From NCBI GenBank assembly GCA_028874215.1, contig JAPPLF010000072.1, positions 1 to 63,053 of the forward strand: a stretch of DNA of 63,053 nt. The letters run 5' to 3'. This stretch comes from Acidobacteriota bacterium. Lineage in GTDB: Bacteria > Acidobacteriota > UBA6911 > RPQK01 > JAJDTT01. Under the pieces are notes generated by a model, which saw only the letters and a program-made list of their open reading frames with translations, made no database searches and had not been told where the DNA came from. Shown piece after piece: positions 1 to 10,561 of the stretch. Each line of letters begins with the position of its first letter. The first letter of the stretch is position 1. Made by a program: the position numbers and the translations under genes.

Positions 1-116
1 GGAGAAGTGAGCGACCCCCCTGTTTTCGTGCCTCGCACGTCACGCAAGCGCTGCCGGTGTTCCACTCCGTTGGACACCGGCGCGGCATGCGCGGGGGGGG
101 GGGGCGTTCACTTCTT
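1..116. repeat. Folded palindromic element upstream of the type I R-M operon
   Basis: Bases 3-20 (ending GAGCGACCCCCC) pair imperfectly with 98-116 (GGGGGG, then CG, then TTCACTTCTTC), giving an outer stem of about 18 bp. Inside are two hairpins: CGTGC/GCACG around a 3-nt loop at 27-39, and an 11/10-bp stem at 54-64/71-80 built on CCGGTGT and ACACCGG. The same plan, with different stem sequences, occurs at 33551-33650 and 55700-55799. The left edge may lie outside the window. The function is unknown; a MITE-like repeat or a structured RNA are both possible. Confidence 0.55.
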
Positions 117-348
117 CATTGATCCCTGCGGGAAGGCGCTAAAAACACCGATGGAGTGGGAACGTTCGGATTTGGAGAATACCACCACCTTATCGGAAAC
201 TTCAGATCGAGCCGTTCGCTTGGAAGTCCTTCAACGATGGGAGGCTTTCCGGTACTCTACAAGATAGTGCTGAGCGGTGCCTTGAATTACCCCGGCCGGA
301 GGTCATCGCTTAAAGTGCGAAAGAGGCGCTCAGTTAGAGGAGAAACCT

Positions 349-1956
349 TTGCGAAGAACCAGGACACACTCCAAGCCCAGGCGTCAAGGCGCAGCCAAGG
401 TGGGCTATGAGTCTCAGCTTTGGCAGATGGCTGACGCCCTGCGCGGCAGCATGGATGCAGCCGAGTACAAGCACGTCGTCCTGGGTCTGATCTTCCTCAA
501 GTATATCTCCGACGCCTTCCAGGAAGCCCACACTCGCCTCGAGGCTGAAGTCGGTACGGGGGCTGACCCAGAGGACCCGGACGAGTACCGGGCCCAGAAC
601 ATCTTCTGGGTGCCGGCCGAAGCGCGCTGGGTGAAGCTGAAGGCACAGGCCAAGCAACCCACCATCGGCCGGCTGGTGGACGATGCCATGGCCGGGATTG
701 AGCGCGACAATCCGGCGCTGAAGGGAGTGCTGCCCAAGGACTATGCTCGGCCAGCGCTGGACAAGACCCGCTTGGGCCTAATTATCGATCTGATCAGCAA
801 CATCCGGGTGGGCGATGAGGAGGCCCGATCCAAGGATGTGCTGGGGCGTGTCTACGAGTATTTTCTGTCGCAGTTCGCCAGCGCCGAAGGCAAGAAGGGG
901 GGCGAATTCTACACGCCGCGCTGCATCGTCAAGCTGCTGGTGGAGATGCTGGAGCCTTATCGGGGCCGGGTCTACGATCCCTGCTGCGGTTCCTCGGGGA
1001 TGTTCGTGCAGTCGGTGGAGTTCATCCGCGCCTACGCCACCGGCAATGGCAACGGCGGGCAACTTCCCAGGGGCGCCCGGGCCGACATCTCCATCTACGG
1101 CCAGGAATCTAACTACACCACTTGGCGACTCGCCAAGATGAATCTGGCTATCCGGGGCATCGAGGGTCAGATCGCCCATGGAGACACGTTTCATAACGAC
1201 CGCCACCCTGATCTGAAGGCCGACTATATCCTGGCCAATCCTCCGTTCAATGTTTCCGACTGGGGCGGTGCCCGCCTGCGAGAAGACCGGCGCTGGCAGT
1301 ACGGGGTGCCGCCGATCAGGAACGCCAACTTCGCCTGGGTGCAGCACATGGTCCACCATCTGGCCCCCGCCGGCGCGGCCGGGTTCGTGCTGGCCAACGG
1401 ATCGATGTCCTCCAACCAATCGGGCGAGGGAAAGATTCGCAAGAGCCTGATCGAAGCCGACCTGGTGGACTGCATGGTGGCCCTGCCGGGTCAGCTCTTC
1501 TACTCCACCCAGATCCCCGCTTGCCTCTGGTTTCTTGCCCGCGACCGGAAGGGCGGCAAGTTGCGCGACCGGCAGGGCGCGATCCTCTTCATCGACGCCC
1601 GCAAGCTGGGCCGCATGGTGGACCGAACCCATCGCGAGTTGACGGATGAAGACATTACTCGCATTTCCGAGACCTACCATGCCTGGCGCGACGGGGAGGA
1701 TATAGACGAATATGCCGACGTGCCGGGCTATTGCAAAAGCGCGACACTAGAGTTAGTACGCAAGCATGGCCACGTGCTCACTCCCGGCCGCTATGTGGGC
1801 GTGGAGCCGCAGCCGGAGGACCTGGAGCCGTTCGAGGAGAAGATGGGACGCCTCACCGCACAATGGCGGGAGCAGCAAGCCGAGGCAGCGAAACTGGACG
1901 CGAAGATTGAGGCCAACCTTGTGGCGCTAGGATTCGGCAATCGGGAGTCATCGTAA
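349..1956 (+). CDS. hsdM: Type I restriction-modification system methyltransferase subunit HsdM
   Basis: This is the N6-adenine methyltransferase subunit of a type I R-M complex; it joins HsdS for modification and HsdR for cleavage. The 535-residue length is normal. An N-terminal helical HsdM_N domain covers about residues 20-150. SAM-binding motif I is DPCCGSSGM at 210-218, and catalytic motif IV is NPPF at 297-300. The start is a TTG at 349, chosen because AGAGGAG at 336-342 is well spaced and no in-frame ATG lies near the conserved N-terminus. The stop codon overlaps the next gene's ATG, so the operon is tightly coupled. Family assignment is certain; the recognition site cannot be read from the sequence. 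Confidence 0.96.
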   Translation: MRRTRTHSKPRRQGAAKVGYESQLWQMADALRGSMDAAEYKHVVLGLIFLKYISDAFQEAHTRLEAEVGTGADPEDPDEYRAQNIFWVPAEARWVKLKAQAKQPTIGRLVDDAMAGIERDNPALKGVLPKDYARPALDKTRLGLIIDLISNIRVGDEEARSKDVLGRVYEYFLSQFASAEGKKGGEFYTPRCIVKLLVEMLEPYRGRVYDPCCGSSGMFVQSVEFIRAYATGNGNGGQLPRGARADISIYGQESNYTTWRLAKMNLAIRGIEGQIAHGDTFHNDRHPDLKADYILANPPFNVSDWGGARLREDRRWQYGVPPIRNANFAWVQHMVHHLAPAGAAGFVLANGSMSSNQSGEGKIRKSLIEADLVDCMVALPGQLFYSTQIPACLWFLARDRKGGKLRDRQGAILFIDARKLGRMVDRTHRELTDEDITRISETYHAWRDGEDIDEYADVPGYCKSATLELVRKHGHVLTPGRYVGVEPQPEDLEPFEEKMGRLTAQWREQQAEAAKLDAKIEANLVALGFGNRESS

Positions 1957-2384
1957 TGAAGCTCGATTATTCGTCTTTGGAACGTGCGGTTGCGCAATTA
2001 CAAAAGAGCTTTGACTATCTTCACTCCGATCTGGCGCGGAAGGATGCCGGATTGCGTGAGCAGTTTCGCGCAGCCACCATCCAGGCGTTCGAGTTCAGCT
2101 ACGAGTTGGCCATTAAGATGATCCGAAGACAACTTGCCCAGATCGTTGCCAATCCCGACGAATTGAAACAGATCGATTATGCTGACTTGATGCGCGACGC
2201 GGCGGACGCCGGCATCGTTCGCGACGTTTCAGCGTACTTGCGTTATCGGGAGATGCGCAACAAGACATCCCACACCTACAACGTGGACCGGGCGGAAAAG
2301 ACCGTCGCGGCAATGGACGAGTTCCTGCGCGACGTGCGGTTCCTCTTGAAGGAGCTGGAGAGGCGTAACCGTGCAGCCGATTGA
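1956..2384 (+). CDS. hepT: HepT-like HEPN toxin (HI0074-family nucleotidyltransferase substrate-binding protein)
   Basis: This is an all-helical HEPN protein of 142 residues, the usual size of the HI0074/HepT family. The motif RNKTSHTY at residues 101-108 gives R101-x4-H106-x-Y108. That is the R-x4-H-x-Y signature of HepT toxins, which are RNases; in the known HepT/MntA systems the Tyr is AMPylated by the partner MNT antitoxin. The partner here is the next gene, which overlaps by 14 bp and carries an intact MNT domain fused to HsdS. It starts on the last base of hsdM. Toxin activity is inferred from the intact motif; HEPN/MNT pairs inside type I R-M operons are known, the fused form less so. 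Confidence 0.85.
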   Translation: MKLDYSSLERAVAQLQKSFDYLHSDLARKDAGLREQFRAATIQAFEFSYELAIKMIRRQLAQIVANPDELKQIDYADLMRDAADAGIVRDVSAYLRYREMRNKTSHTYNVDRAEKTVAAMDEFLRDVRFLLKELERRNRAAD

Positions 2385-3957
2385 TGTCAGTCCCACCAAA
2401 TTGGAGACGGTGCGCGAAATCCTGGGACAGCACGTACCGGAGTTGGAGGTACGCGCCTTCGGCTCCCGTGTGGACTGGACGGCCAGGGAAACTTCCGATC
2501 TCGATCTTGTGCTAATGACCGACGCGCCAATGGACATTGGGAAAATGGTGGCGTTAAAGGCCGCCTTCACCAAATCCAACCTGCCCTTTCGCGTGGACAT
2601 TGTGGATTGGGCGAGCACGTCCGAGAGCTTTCGGAACGTGATCCAGCGGGAGTACGTGAAATTGCAGCTTTGGGTACGTTCCAAACAGGTAGGTGTTCCG
2701 AAGAAGCGGCGGGAGGTTGTGCTTAGCGAGATTGCCGAATTGGTAATGGGTCAATCACCCCCTGGCTCGACGTATAATGATGCCGGAGATGGGCTGCCGT
2801 TTTTCCAAGGGGTTAAGGACTTTAACTACCGCTATCCGACTCCAAGGGTGTTCTGTTCGGCACCGGCCCGGATCGCCCAGCCCGGTGAGATCCTGTTAAG
2901 TGTACGAGCTCCGATTGGTCGAGTGAATGTTGCGGATCGGGAATGTGCTACCGGTCGCGGTCTTGCCATAATAAGACCGCTTGTGCCATCAGACGCTCGC
3001 TATCTTGAGTTTGTCCTTCGGCACATGGAGTCAAATTGGGATGTGCTTGAAAGTGGCGGCTCCGTGTTCGGAAATGCTACAAAGCGAGATCTTCAGTCTC
3101 TGCCTCTTCCATGGCCAAGCGATGGCACCGAGCGTCAAGCAATCGCTCACATCCTGGGCACACTGGACGACAAGATCGAACTCAACCGGCGGATGAACGA
3201 GACGCTGGAGGCGATGGCGCGGACGCTATTCAAATCGTGGTTCGTGGATTTCGATCCCGTCCGCGATAAGATGGAAGGCCGCTGGCGGCGAGGAGAGACG
3301 CTGCCCGGCCTGCCTGCCCATCTCTACGATCTCTTCCCCGACCGGCTGGTAGACTCGGAGTTGGGGGAGATTCCAGAGGGATGGGAGGTGAAGACGCTGG
3401 GGGATTGCTTCGACTTAACAATGGGGCAATCTCCTCCTGGCAGCACCTATAACGAACTAGGTGAAGGTTTACCTTTTTTTCAGGGCAACGCCGACTTCGG
3501 ATCGCGGTATCCGAAGAAGAGAAGGCACTGCACTGCTCCAACTCGGCTTGCCCGTCCAGATGACACCCTTGTCAGCGTCAGGGCACCAGTTGGTGCGATA
3601 AATATGGCATGGGAACGTTGCTGCATTGGAAGGGGAGTCGGCGCTCTTAGACACAGATCCGGCTTGAGGTCATTCACCTATTATTCTATCTGGACACTGC
3701 AACCGGTACTAGCGGAGTATAAGCATACAGGCACAGTATTCGGCGCTATCAACAGAGAGCAGTTTGAGGCGCTAATGGTGATTGAGCCCCCACCGGATTT
3801 GATCAATTGCTTTGAAACCTATTCTCGGGAATGGGACGACCACATCCAGACAAATACATTGGAGTCCGGCGCCCTCGCCGCGCAAAGGGATGCGCTGTTG
3901 CCGAGACTAGTCTCGGGTAAGGTTAGAGTGGGTGAGGAACTCCAACATGCCGTATGA
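2371..3957 (+). CDS. hsdS: MNT nucleotidyltransferase (MntA-type antitoxin) fused to type I specificity subunit HsdS
   Basis: Two proteins appear joined in one 528-residue frame. Residues 1 to about 100 are an MNT-fold nucleotidyltransferase: G31-S32-R33, then D43-L-D45 and a third Asp near 76 (RVDIVDW). From about 115 the protein is HsdS. Target-recognition domain 1 opens with MGQSPPGSTYN; a central helical spacer follows (residues around 255-290, ERQAIAHIL...LNRRMNETLEAMARTLFKSWF); domain 2 again opens with MGQSPPGSTYN. The two recognition domains are clearly related, so the two half-sites may be similar. The start is a GTG overlapping hepT by 14 bp. No stop or frameshift separates the halves. 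The fusion suggests that HepT control depends on HsdS being present. Confidence 0.9.
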   Translation: MQPIDVSPTKLETVREILGQHVPELEVRAFGSRVDWTARETSDLDLVLMTDAPMDIGKMVALKAAFTKSNLPFRVDIVDWASTSESFRNVIQREYVKLQLWVRSKQVGVPKKRREVVLSEIAELVMGQSPPGSTYNDAGDGLPFFQGVKDFNYRYPTPRVFCSAPARIAQPGEILLSVRAPIGRVNVADRECATGRGLAIIRPLVPSDARYLEFVLRHMESNWDVLESGGSVFGNATKRDLQSLPLPWPSDGTERQAIAHILGTLDDKIELNRRMNETLEAMARTLFKSWFVDFDPVRDKMEGRWRRGETLPGLPAHLYDLFPDRLVDSELGEIPEGWEVKTLGDCFDLTMGQSPPGSTYNELGEGLPFFQGNADFGSRYPKKRRHCTAPTRLARPDDTLVSVRAPVGAINMAWERCCIGRGVGALRHRSGLRSFTYYSIWTLQPVLAEYKHTGTVFGAINREQFEALMVIEPPPDLINCFETYSREWDDHIQTNTLESGALAAQRDALLPRLVSGKVRVGEELQHAV

Positions 3958-5113
3958 AATCAACCTTGAAAATCCACCGGCTGGTTATGCCATAACGCCG
4001 GCACGCGCTGGTGAGTGTGTTAAATATTGTATTCGCGAATTTACATCCACGGAAGACGGACAACATTTCATTCAAAGGCTTGAAGGCGGTCCTAGCATCA
4101 TCCTGCAACGTTTGCCCACCGAGATTCGTCCGTCGAGTGTGGATAATATGTTGGTCATCTATGGTCGTGATGGGAAGGCTACTGTTTATGTGAATGAGCT
4201 AGAACTAAAGGCAGCGATTCGCGCTGCAAGGTCGGTGAAAGCCGGTGGTGTCGTGTTAAAGGACCATATTGCCGACGTAGAGTTGCTCGACCTTGGCGTA
4301 GAAGTACCCGACAATGCTGGTTTCCTTTTCATTTTTTCCATCGGCTGGCGGAAGGGACTCTTCTACGATTTAGGACCCCTAGGGCCAAATCGGGAGCCAC
4401 GCATATATGACATCGCAGCAATCCTAGGCCAAGCTTATTGTCAGGTTCTCTTCCAAGAAAGGTTCAGCATTTCGGATTTAGAGTGGGACCGTTTATTGAA
4501 GGCGAAGTGGTTTCCGTTCGTAGGCCTCACCAACAAAACCATCGAGGAATTGGTTAGCCATGTCCGGTCTGGGTGGGATCCGGACGAAAAGCTCGACGAT
4601 ATAGTCTCCGAAGTCAGGGGCCGCTCTGCGAAAATGTTGAACATTTGGCGTGAAAATCCCTCACTCGTGGAACATATCGAGATACTCGAACGTGCAGTCG
4701 AACGTTTTCAAAACGACGATCCTATGAGCTGTACGAGCTTGTTATTTCCTCGTATTGAAGGAATTCTACGCACCCATCACAATAGTCTTGGGGCTGCGAA
4801 TCAGCCTTCTCCGCAAAACCTTTCTGCATCAGCAGTAGCAACCGAAATAGATAGAGAAAAATGCCTGCTGTTACCCCACCGCTTTAACATCTACCTTGAC
4901 AGGGTTTATTTCGCGGATTTCGATCCATCCACACCGAACATCGAAGTTTCTCGGCATAGCGTGGGGCATGGCGTTGCCAGTGAATCCGAGTTCAACAGAA
5001 AATCAGCTGCCATTGGCATACTCATCGTCCACCAGTTGTCGTACTTCTTGCAAACCGGGAAAGGCGACAGACTCAAGATGTTGCGGAAAACAGACTCTAC
5101 CAAGACAAGATAA
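3947..5113 (+). CDS. Unknown protein with C-terminal HEPN-like R-x4-H motif, in the type I R-M operon
   Basis: I do not recognise the family. The protein is about 388 residues if it starts at the ATG at 3947, which is preceded by GTGAGG nine bases upstream; an in-frame GTG at 3932 would add five residues. It overlaps the end of hsdS. The N-terminal half is mixed alpha/beta. The C-terminal third is helical and contains SRHSVGHG (R336, H341), an R-x4-H pattern followed by Gly. This pattern is typical of HEPN RNases and of several abortive-infection and Apea-like HEPN proteins. A role as a second toxin or defence effector is inference. Codon use looks less GC-rich than hsdM and hsdR, suggesting a separate origin. 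Confidence 0.6.
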   Translation: MPYEINLENPPAGYAITPARAGECVKYCIREFTSTEDGQHFIQRLEGGPSIILQRLPTEIRPSSVDNMLVIYGRDGKATVYVNELELKAAIRAARSVKAGGVVLKDHIADVELLDLGVEVPDNAGFLFIFSIGWRKGLFYDLGPLGPNREPRIYDIAAILGQAYCQVLFQERFSISDLEWDRLLKAKWFPFVGLTNKTIEELVSHVRSGWDPDEKLDDIVSEVRGRSAKMLNIWRENPSLVEHIEILERAVERFQNDDPMSCTSLLFPRIEGILRTHHNSLGAANQPSPQNLSASAVATEIDREKCLLLPHRFNIYLDRVYFADFDPSTPNIEVSRHSVGHGVASESEFNRKSAAIGILIVHQLSYFLQTGKGDRLKMLRKTDSTKTR

Positions 5114-5125
5114 GGCAATGGTGTC

Positions 5126-5205
5126 ACCATTATTACCGAAGCCGACACTGAGCAAACTGGCCTCGGCTGGCTGGAGCGTTGGGCATGGTCCGCGCATCAT
5201 CCCTT
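5126..5205 (+). pseudogene. Decayed fragment of an hsdR 5' end
   Basis: Translation gives ITEADTEQ in one frame, then LASAGWSVGHGPRIIP in another. These match the start of the intact HsdR downstream (LTEADVEQ, then [16 protein letters not shown]). A short deletion and frameshift separate the two parts. The fragment lies about 440 bp upstream of the real hsdR start. It looks like the remains of a second, diverged hsdR start, with toxin-antitoxin debris now between it and the intact gene. Confidence 0.6.
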
Positions 5206-5257
5206 AACAACCGGAACGCAAAGTGTAAACTCTCGTCATACTGGGGGTGGACTGGCT

Positions 5258-5483
5258 CTGAACTGGCATGAGTACATATCCGTCGGTCCGAACATCTGTC
5301 ACGGCCAAGCCTGCATTACCGGCACCGTGTGATGCTCGCTGGCATCCTGGCCAATCTCGTCCCGTGGCTGACCACTGAGGAGATTGTCGAGACCTACCCG
5401 TCCGTTTCCGCCGATGCGGTCAAGGCGGCACTGCAATACGCGGTGGAGTTGGCCAGGGAGCGGATAACGCGTTTGGGTGCGTA
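5258..5483 (+). pseudogene. DUF433-family antitoxin, frameshifted
   Basis: DUF433 proteins are small antitoxins usually paired with a DUF5615 PIN-like toxin. Reading from 5261 gives NWHEYISVGPNICHGQACITGT, split here as NWHEYISVG and PNICHGQACITGT, then a stop at GTGTGA. One added C after ACC at about 5328 would restore GTRVML and the rest of the domain (TTEEIVETYPSVSADAVKAA, then ELARERITRLGA), ending at the TAG at 5481. No ATG, GTG or TTG is placed at the expected start. A one-base sequencing or assembly error could explain the frameshift but not the missing start. Confidence 0.7.
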
Positions 5484-5489
5484 GAGATT

Positions 5490-5565
5490 GGTCATGGTGG
5501 CTAGGTCAATCCCCAGAGGCCAGCTTTGGATTGTGGAATACGCACAGGTCCGAATCAGGCAGTAA
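5490..5565 (+). pseudogene. Possible C-terminal remnant of a DUF5615 PIN-like toxin
   Basis: The stretch translates as LWIVEYAQVRIRQ before a TAA. It resembles the usual C-terminus of DUF5615 toxins, where a hydrophobic strand is followed by an RVRIR-like end. It sits directly after the broken DUF433 antitoxin gene, the expected place for the toxin. The catalytic Asp-rich N-terminal part is absent. The match is short, so the call rests largely on context. Confidence 0.3.
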
Positions 5566-5568
5566 CTC

Positions 5569-8718
<3,150 letters not shown>

Positions 8719-8741
8719 ATGGCCGAAATCACATCAAGATC

Positions 8742-8838
8742 TGGGGGCAATATTGGGGGCAACTCAATATATAGATGAACTCAAATCCAATAATATCAGT
8801 TGTTTAACTTGTACGTATGGTTCCCGCCCTCTCCGCCA
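8742..8838. other. Possible island boundary: GGGGGCAA direct repeat and tRNA-Ser-like 3' scrap
   Basis: TGGGGGCAA occurs at 8742-8750 and again at 8754-8762. Short G-rich tandem sequences of this kind often sit near the edge of integrated islands. At 8823-8838 CCCGCCCTCTCCGCCA equals the usual 3' end of bacterial tRNA-Ser genes, including CCA, but no T-arm or tRNA body precedes it. Together they suggest the right boundary of an island carrying the type I R-M genes. No integrase or intact tRNA-Ser is in the window. The rest of 8719-8933 shows no gene. Confidence 0.3.
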
Positions 8839-8933
8839 GTTCGAACCGGCAGGTCACATCAGACCGCTGTGTGTAGAGCGTCATACTGCCGACACAGCTT
8901 GCCGCGCCACGTTTCCGACCCTGAGGAACGATA

Positions 8934-9176
8934 TCAGCCGACCCTCTTCAACCCTCTCGATCTCCCTCGCTCGCCCCTGAGCAATGAGACGATCTCCCGG
9001 GTAGAAATGTTCACCTTGATCGAGGGCACGTCCAAGGGTGACGTGGGGGTCCCCTCCGGCACGAGAGCATAGGTCCTCCCGTCTCTTCGACGTATGAACA
9101 CTTTTCCCGTTGAATCCGCCTCGTCCAATACGGTGGCAAGTTTCCGCCTGGCTTCCAAATAGGAATAGATCTCCAT
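8934..9176 (-). CDS. Phd-like antitoxin family protein, orphan
   Basis: This small protein of 80 residues starts at the ATG at 9176 (MEIYSYLEARRKLATVLDEA). The N-terminus matches the Phd/YefM fold, and the middle (VFIRRRDGRTYALVPE) has the basic strand typical of prevent-host-death proteins. An upstream in-frame start would add 30 residues that do not fit the family. It lies 64 bp downstream of a second Phd-like gene, and no PIN, RelE or Doc toxin gene follows it. The gene may serve a toxin elsewhere or be a leftover. The family call is fairly secure; the function is inferred. Confidence 0.7.
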   Translation of the reverse strand: MEIYSYLEARRKLATVLDEADSTGKVFIRRRDGRTYALVPEGTPTSPLDVPSIKVNISTREIVSLLRGERGRSRGLKRVG

Positions 9177-9240
9177 GTTGGTACTCCGAAACCATGACCT
9201 CGATTCCTGGTTCTTGCGCGTAAGGATGTGACTATCTACT

Positions 9241-9459
9241 TCAGGCATGTGCGTTCCACCGGACACTAGTCGACAGAATATCGCCCCGAATTTCGATCTT
9301 GTGTTTCAAGCTGCCGATCAGGTCCGCGCCATCCCGACCGTAGGGAAGAACCCGTGCAACCCGCTTGCCATGCCTGGTGACGATCGAGCCCTCCGCATCC
9401 AGCCGATCCAAAAGGTCCAAGCACTGCTCTTTGAACTTTGTGGTTCCAATTGTCTTCAT
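9241..9459 (-). CDS. Phd/YefM-type antitoxin, orphan
   Basis: This is a 72-residue protein with the classic Phd/YefM opening (MKTIGTTKFKEQCLDLLDRL) and the strand IVTRHGKRVARVLP. These proteins bind DNA as dimers and neutralise a co-transcribed toxin with their C-terminal tail. The usual next gene would be a PIN toxin; here it is another Phd-like gene. Two antitoxins in a row without a toxin is unusual. The start is clear, since the family N-terminus begins at this Met. Confidence 0.8.
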   Translation of the reverse strand: MKTIGTTKFKEQCLDLLDRLDAEGSIVTRHGKRVARVLPYGRDGADLIGSLKHKIEIRGDILSTSVRWNAHA

Positions 9460-9620
9460 CGTCCGAACCCCTATGGATCGGACATAACATATGAACAGTC
9501 ACCCGTATTGTCCACTTTGAAACTTGCCTTCCATGGCTCGAATCGCGGGGAATCTGCTAGACTGACGCTCGCCGGACGCCCCGGCCCTGGCCGGCGGCGT
9601 TTCTCCGGTCTTCCAGCCGT

Positions 9621-9693
9621 GGGCCGTTAGCTCAGTCGGTAGAGCATCTGCCTTTTAAGCAGAGGGTCGCTGGTTCGATCCCAGCACGGCCCA
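9621..9693 (+). tRNA. tRNA-Lys (anticodon TTT)
   Basis: A full cloverleaf can be drawn. The acceptor stem is GGGCCGT at 9621-9627 with ACGGCCC at 9686-9692. The D-arm is GCTC/GAGC. The anticodon stem is TCTGC/GCAGA with loop CTTTTAA (anticodon TTT at 9654-9656). The T-arm is GCTGG-TTCGATC-CCAGC, and A9693 is the discriminator base. CCA is not templated as a full CCA. It is flanked by antitoxin genes on one side and a hydrolase-like gene on the other, and no element is inserted in it. Confidence 0.97.
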
Positions 9694-9784
9694 CCCCCAT
9701 TTCCGAGAGAAGAAGAGGAAAGCTCTCCCGCTGGTCGGCGGGTCCGCGTTGGTGCTTGAGCCGGGGACAAGAGTGTCCTCTCTA

Positions 9785-10561
9785 CTATTCAAGAGTGGGA
9801 CTGACAGTCCCCCCTCCCAGGGCTTCGAGGATCAGAACCTCCACCCTGTTCCAGACCTCGGGATCGCGGTCCATTTTGGCGTGGGCGATTCGGGCCAGGG
9901 TCTTGTACCAGGGGAGATCGGACACGTCGATGGGACTGTCCGCGTAGTCGAAGCGGAAATTGCCGATAATCTCGGTGCGGCTCGGATCCACAGCCCGGAT
10001 CGGCGCCTCCCCGCGGATCAGGCGTCCGTTGTCCTGGTAGATGTTGGCCGCGGTTCGGACGTTGGGAGGGATCATGCCGTCCCCGCGGCCGACGCTGTCC
10101 ACCTGGACGGTGAGCAGGATCGGCACATTCAGCGCGTCGAGTTGGCGGGCGAACTTGACGACGGCGGCTCCTCCGAAGCTCTGTCCGTAAACCACGATAC
10201 GCGCCTGAAGGCGCTCGGCGGACTGGAGCCGGCCGTCGCGGTTCGCATCCAATGCGGCGCGGACCAGGCGAAGGGCCAAATCCCGCTTCCGGTTCTCGAC
10301 GGTCTCGATGTGTACTCCCGCAAGGCGTCGGTCACGTAGCCGCTGGGCGATGCGGCCCACGCCGACCTCGGTGTTTTTCCAGGAGTCGCGGCCGCCCATG
10401 AAACCCAGAATCAGGGTGGCGCCCTGCTTGATGGGAGTGGTTGTGGCGAAGTGGCCATACTGTTGGCCGGAGCGCAGGATGCAGGATGCTGCCGTGGCGG
10501 CGGCCAGGAACAGGATCAGGAAGAGCCGGAAAAGCAAGGACCGGGTCATGCGTGACATCAC
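9785..10561 (-). CDS. Exported alpha/beta-hydrolase-fold protein, function unknown
   Basis: The protein has 258 residues, beginning with a hydrophobic export segment (LLFRLFLILFLAAATAAS, then Cys) that could be a lipoprotein signal. The mature part has a nucleophile-elbow-like motif YGQSFGG around residue 125, as in serine hydrolases. The segment DANRDGRLQSAERL resembles a calcium-binding loop. I could not place the other triad residues with confidence. Its ATG overlaps the stop of the CNNM/CBS gene in an ATGA arrangement, so the two are co-transcribed. The hydrolase fold is likely; the substrate is unknown. Confidence 0.6.
   Translation of the reverse strand: MMSRMTRSLLFRLFLILFLAAATAASCILRSGQQYGHFATTTPIKQGATLILGFMGGRDSWKNTEVGVGRIAQRLRDRRLAGVHIETVENRKRDLALRLVRAALDANRDGRLQSAERLQARIVVYGQSFGGAAVVKFARQLDALNVPILLTVQVDSVGRGDGMIPPNVRTAANIYQDNGRLIRGEAPIRAVDPSRTEIIGNFRFDYADSPIDVSDLPWYKTLARIAHAKMDRDPEVWNRVEVLILEALGGGTVSPTLE

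Noticed and set aside
5268-5330. ATG at 5268 as a start for the DUF433 gene
   Set aside because: It is in a different frame from the DUF433 motif CHGQACITGT and its translation shows no family feature.
9749-10339. Plus-strand frame of 196 codons opposite the hydrolase-like gene
   Set aside because: The opposite strand has an export signal and an ATGA-coupled start; this frame has neither.
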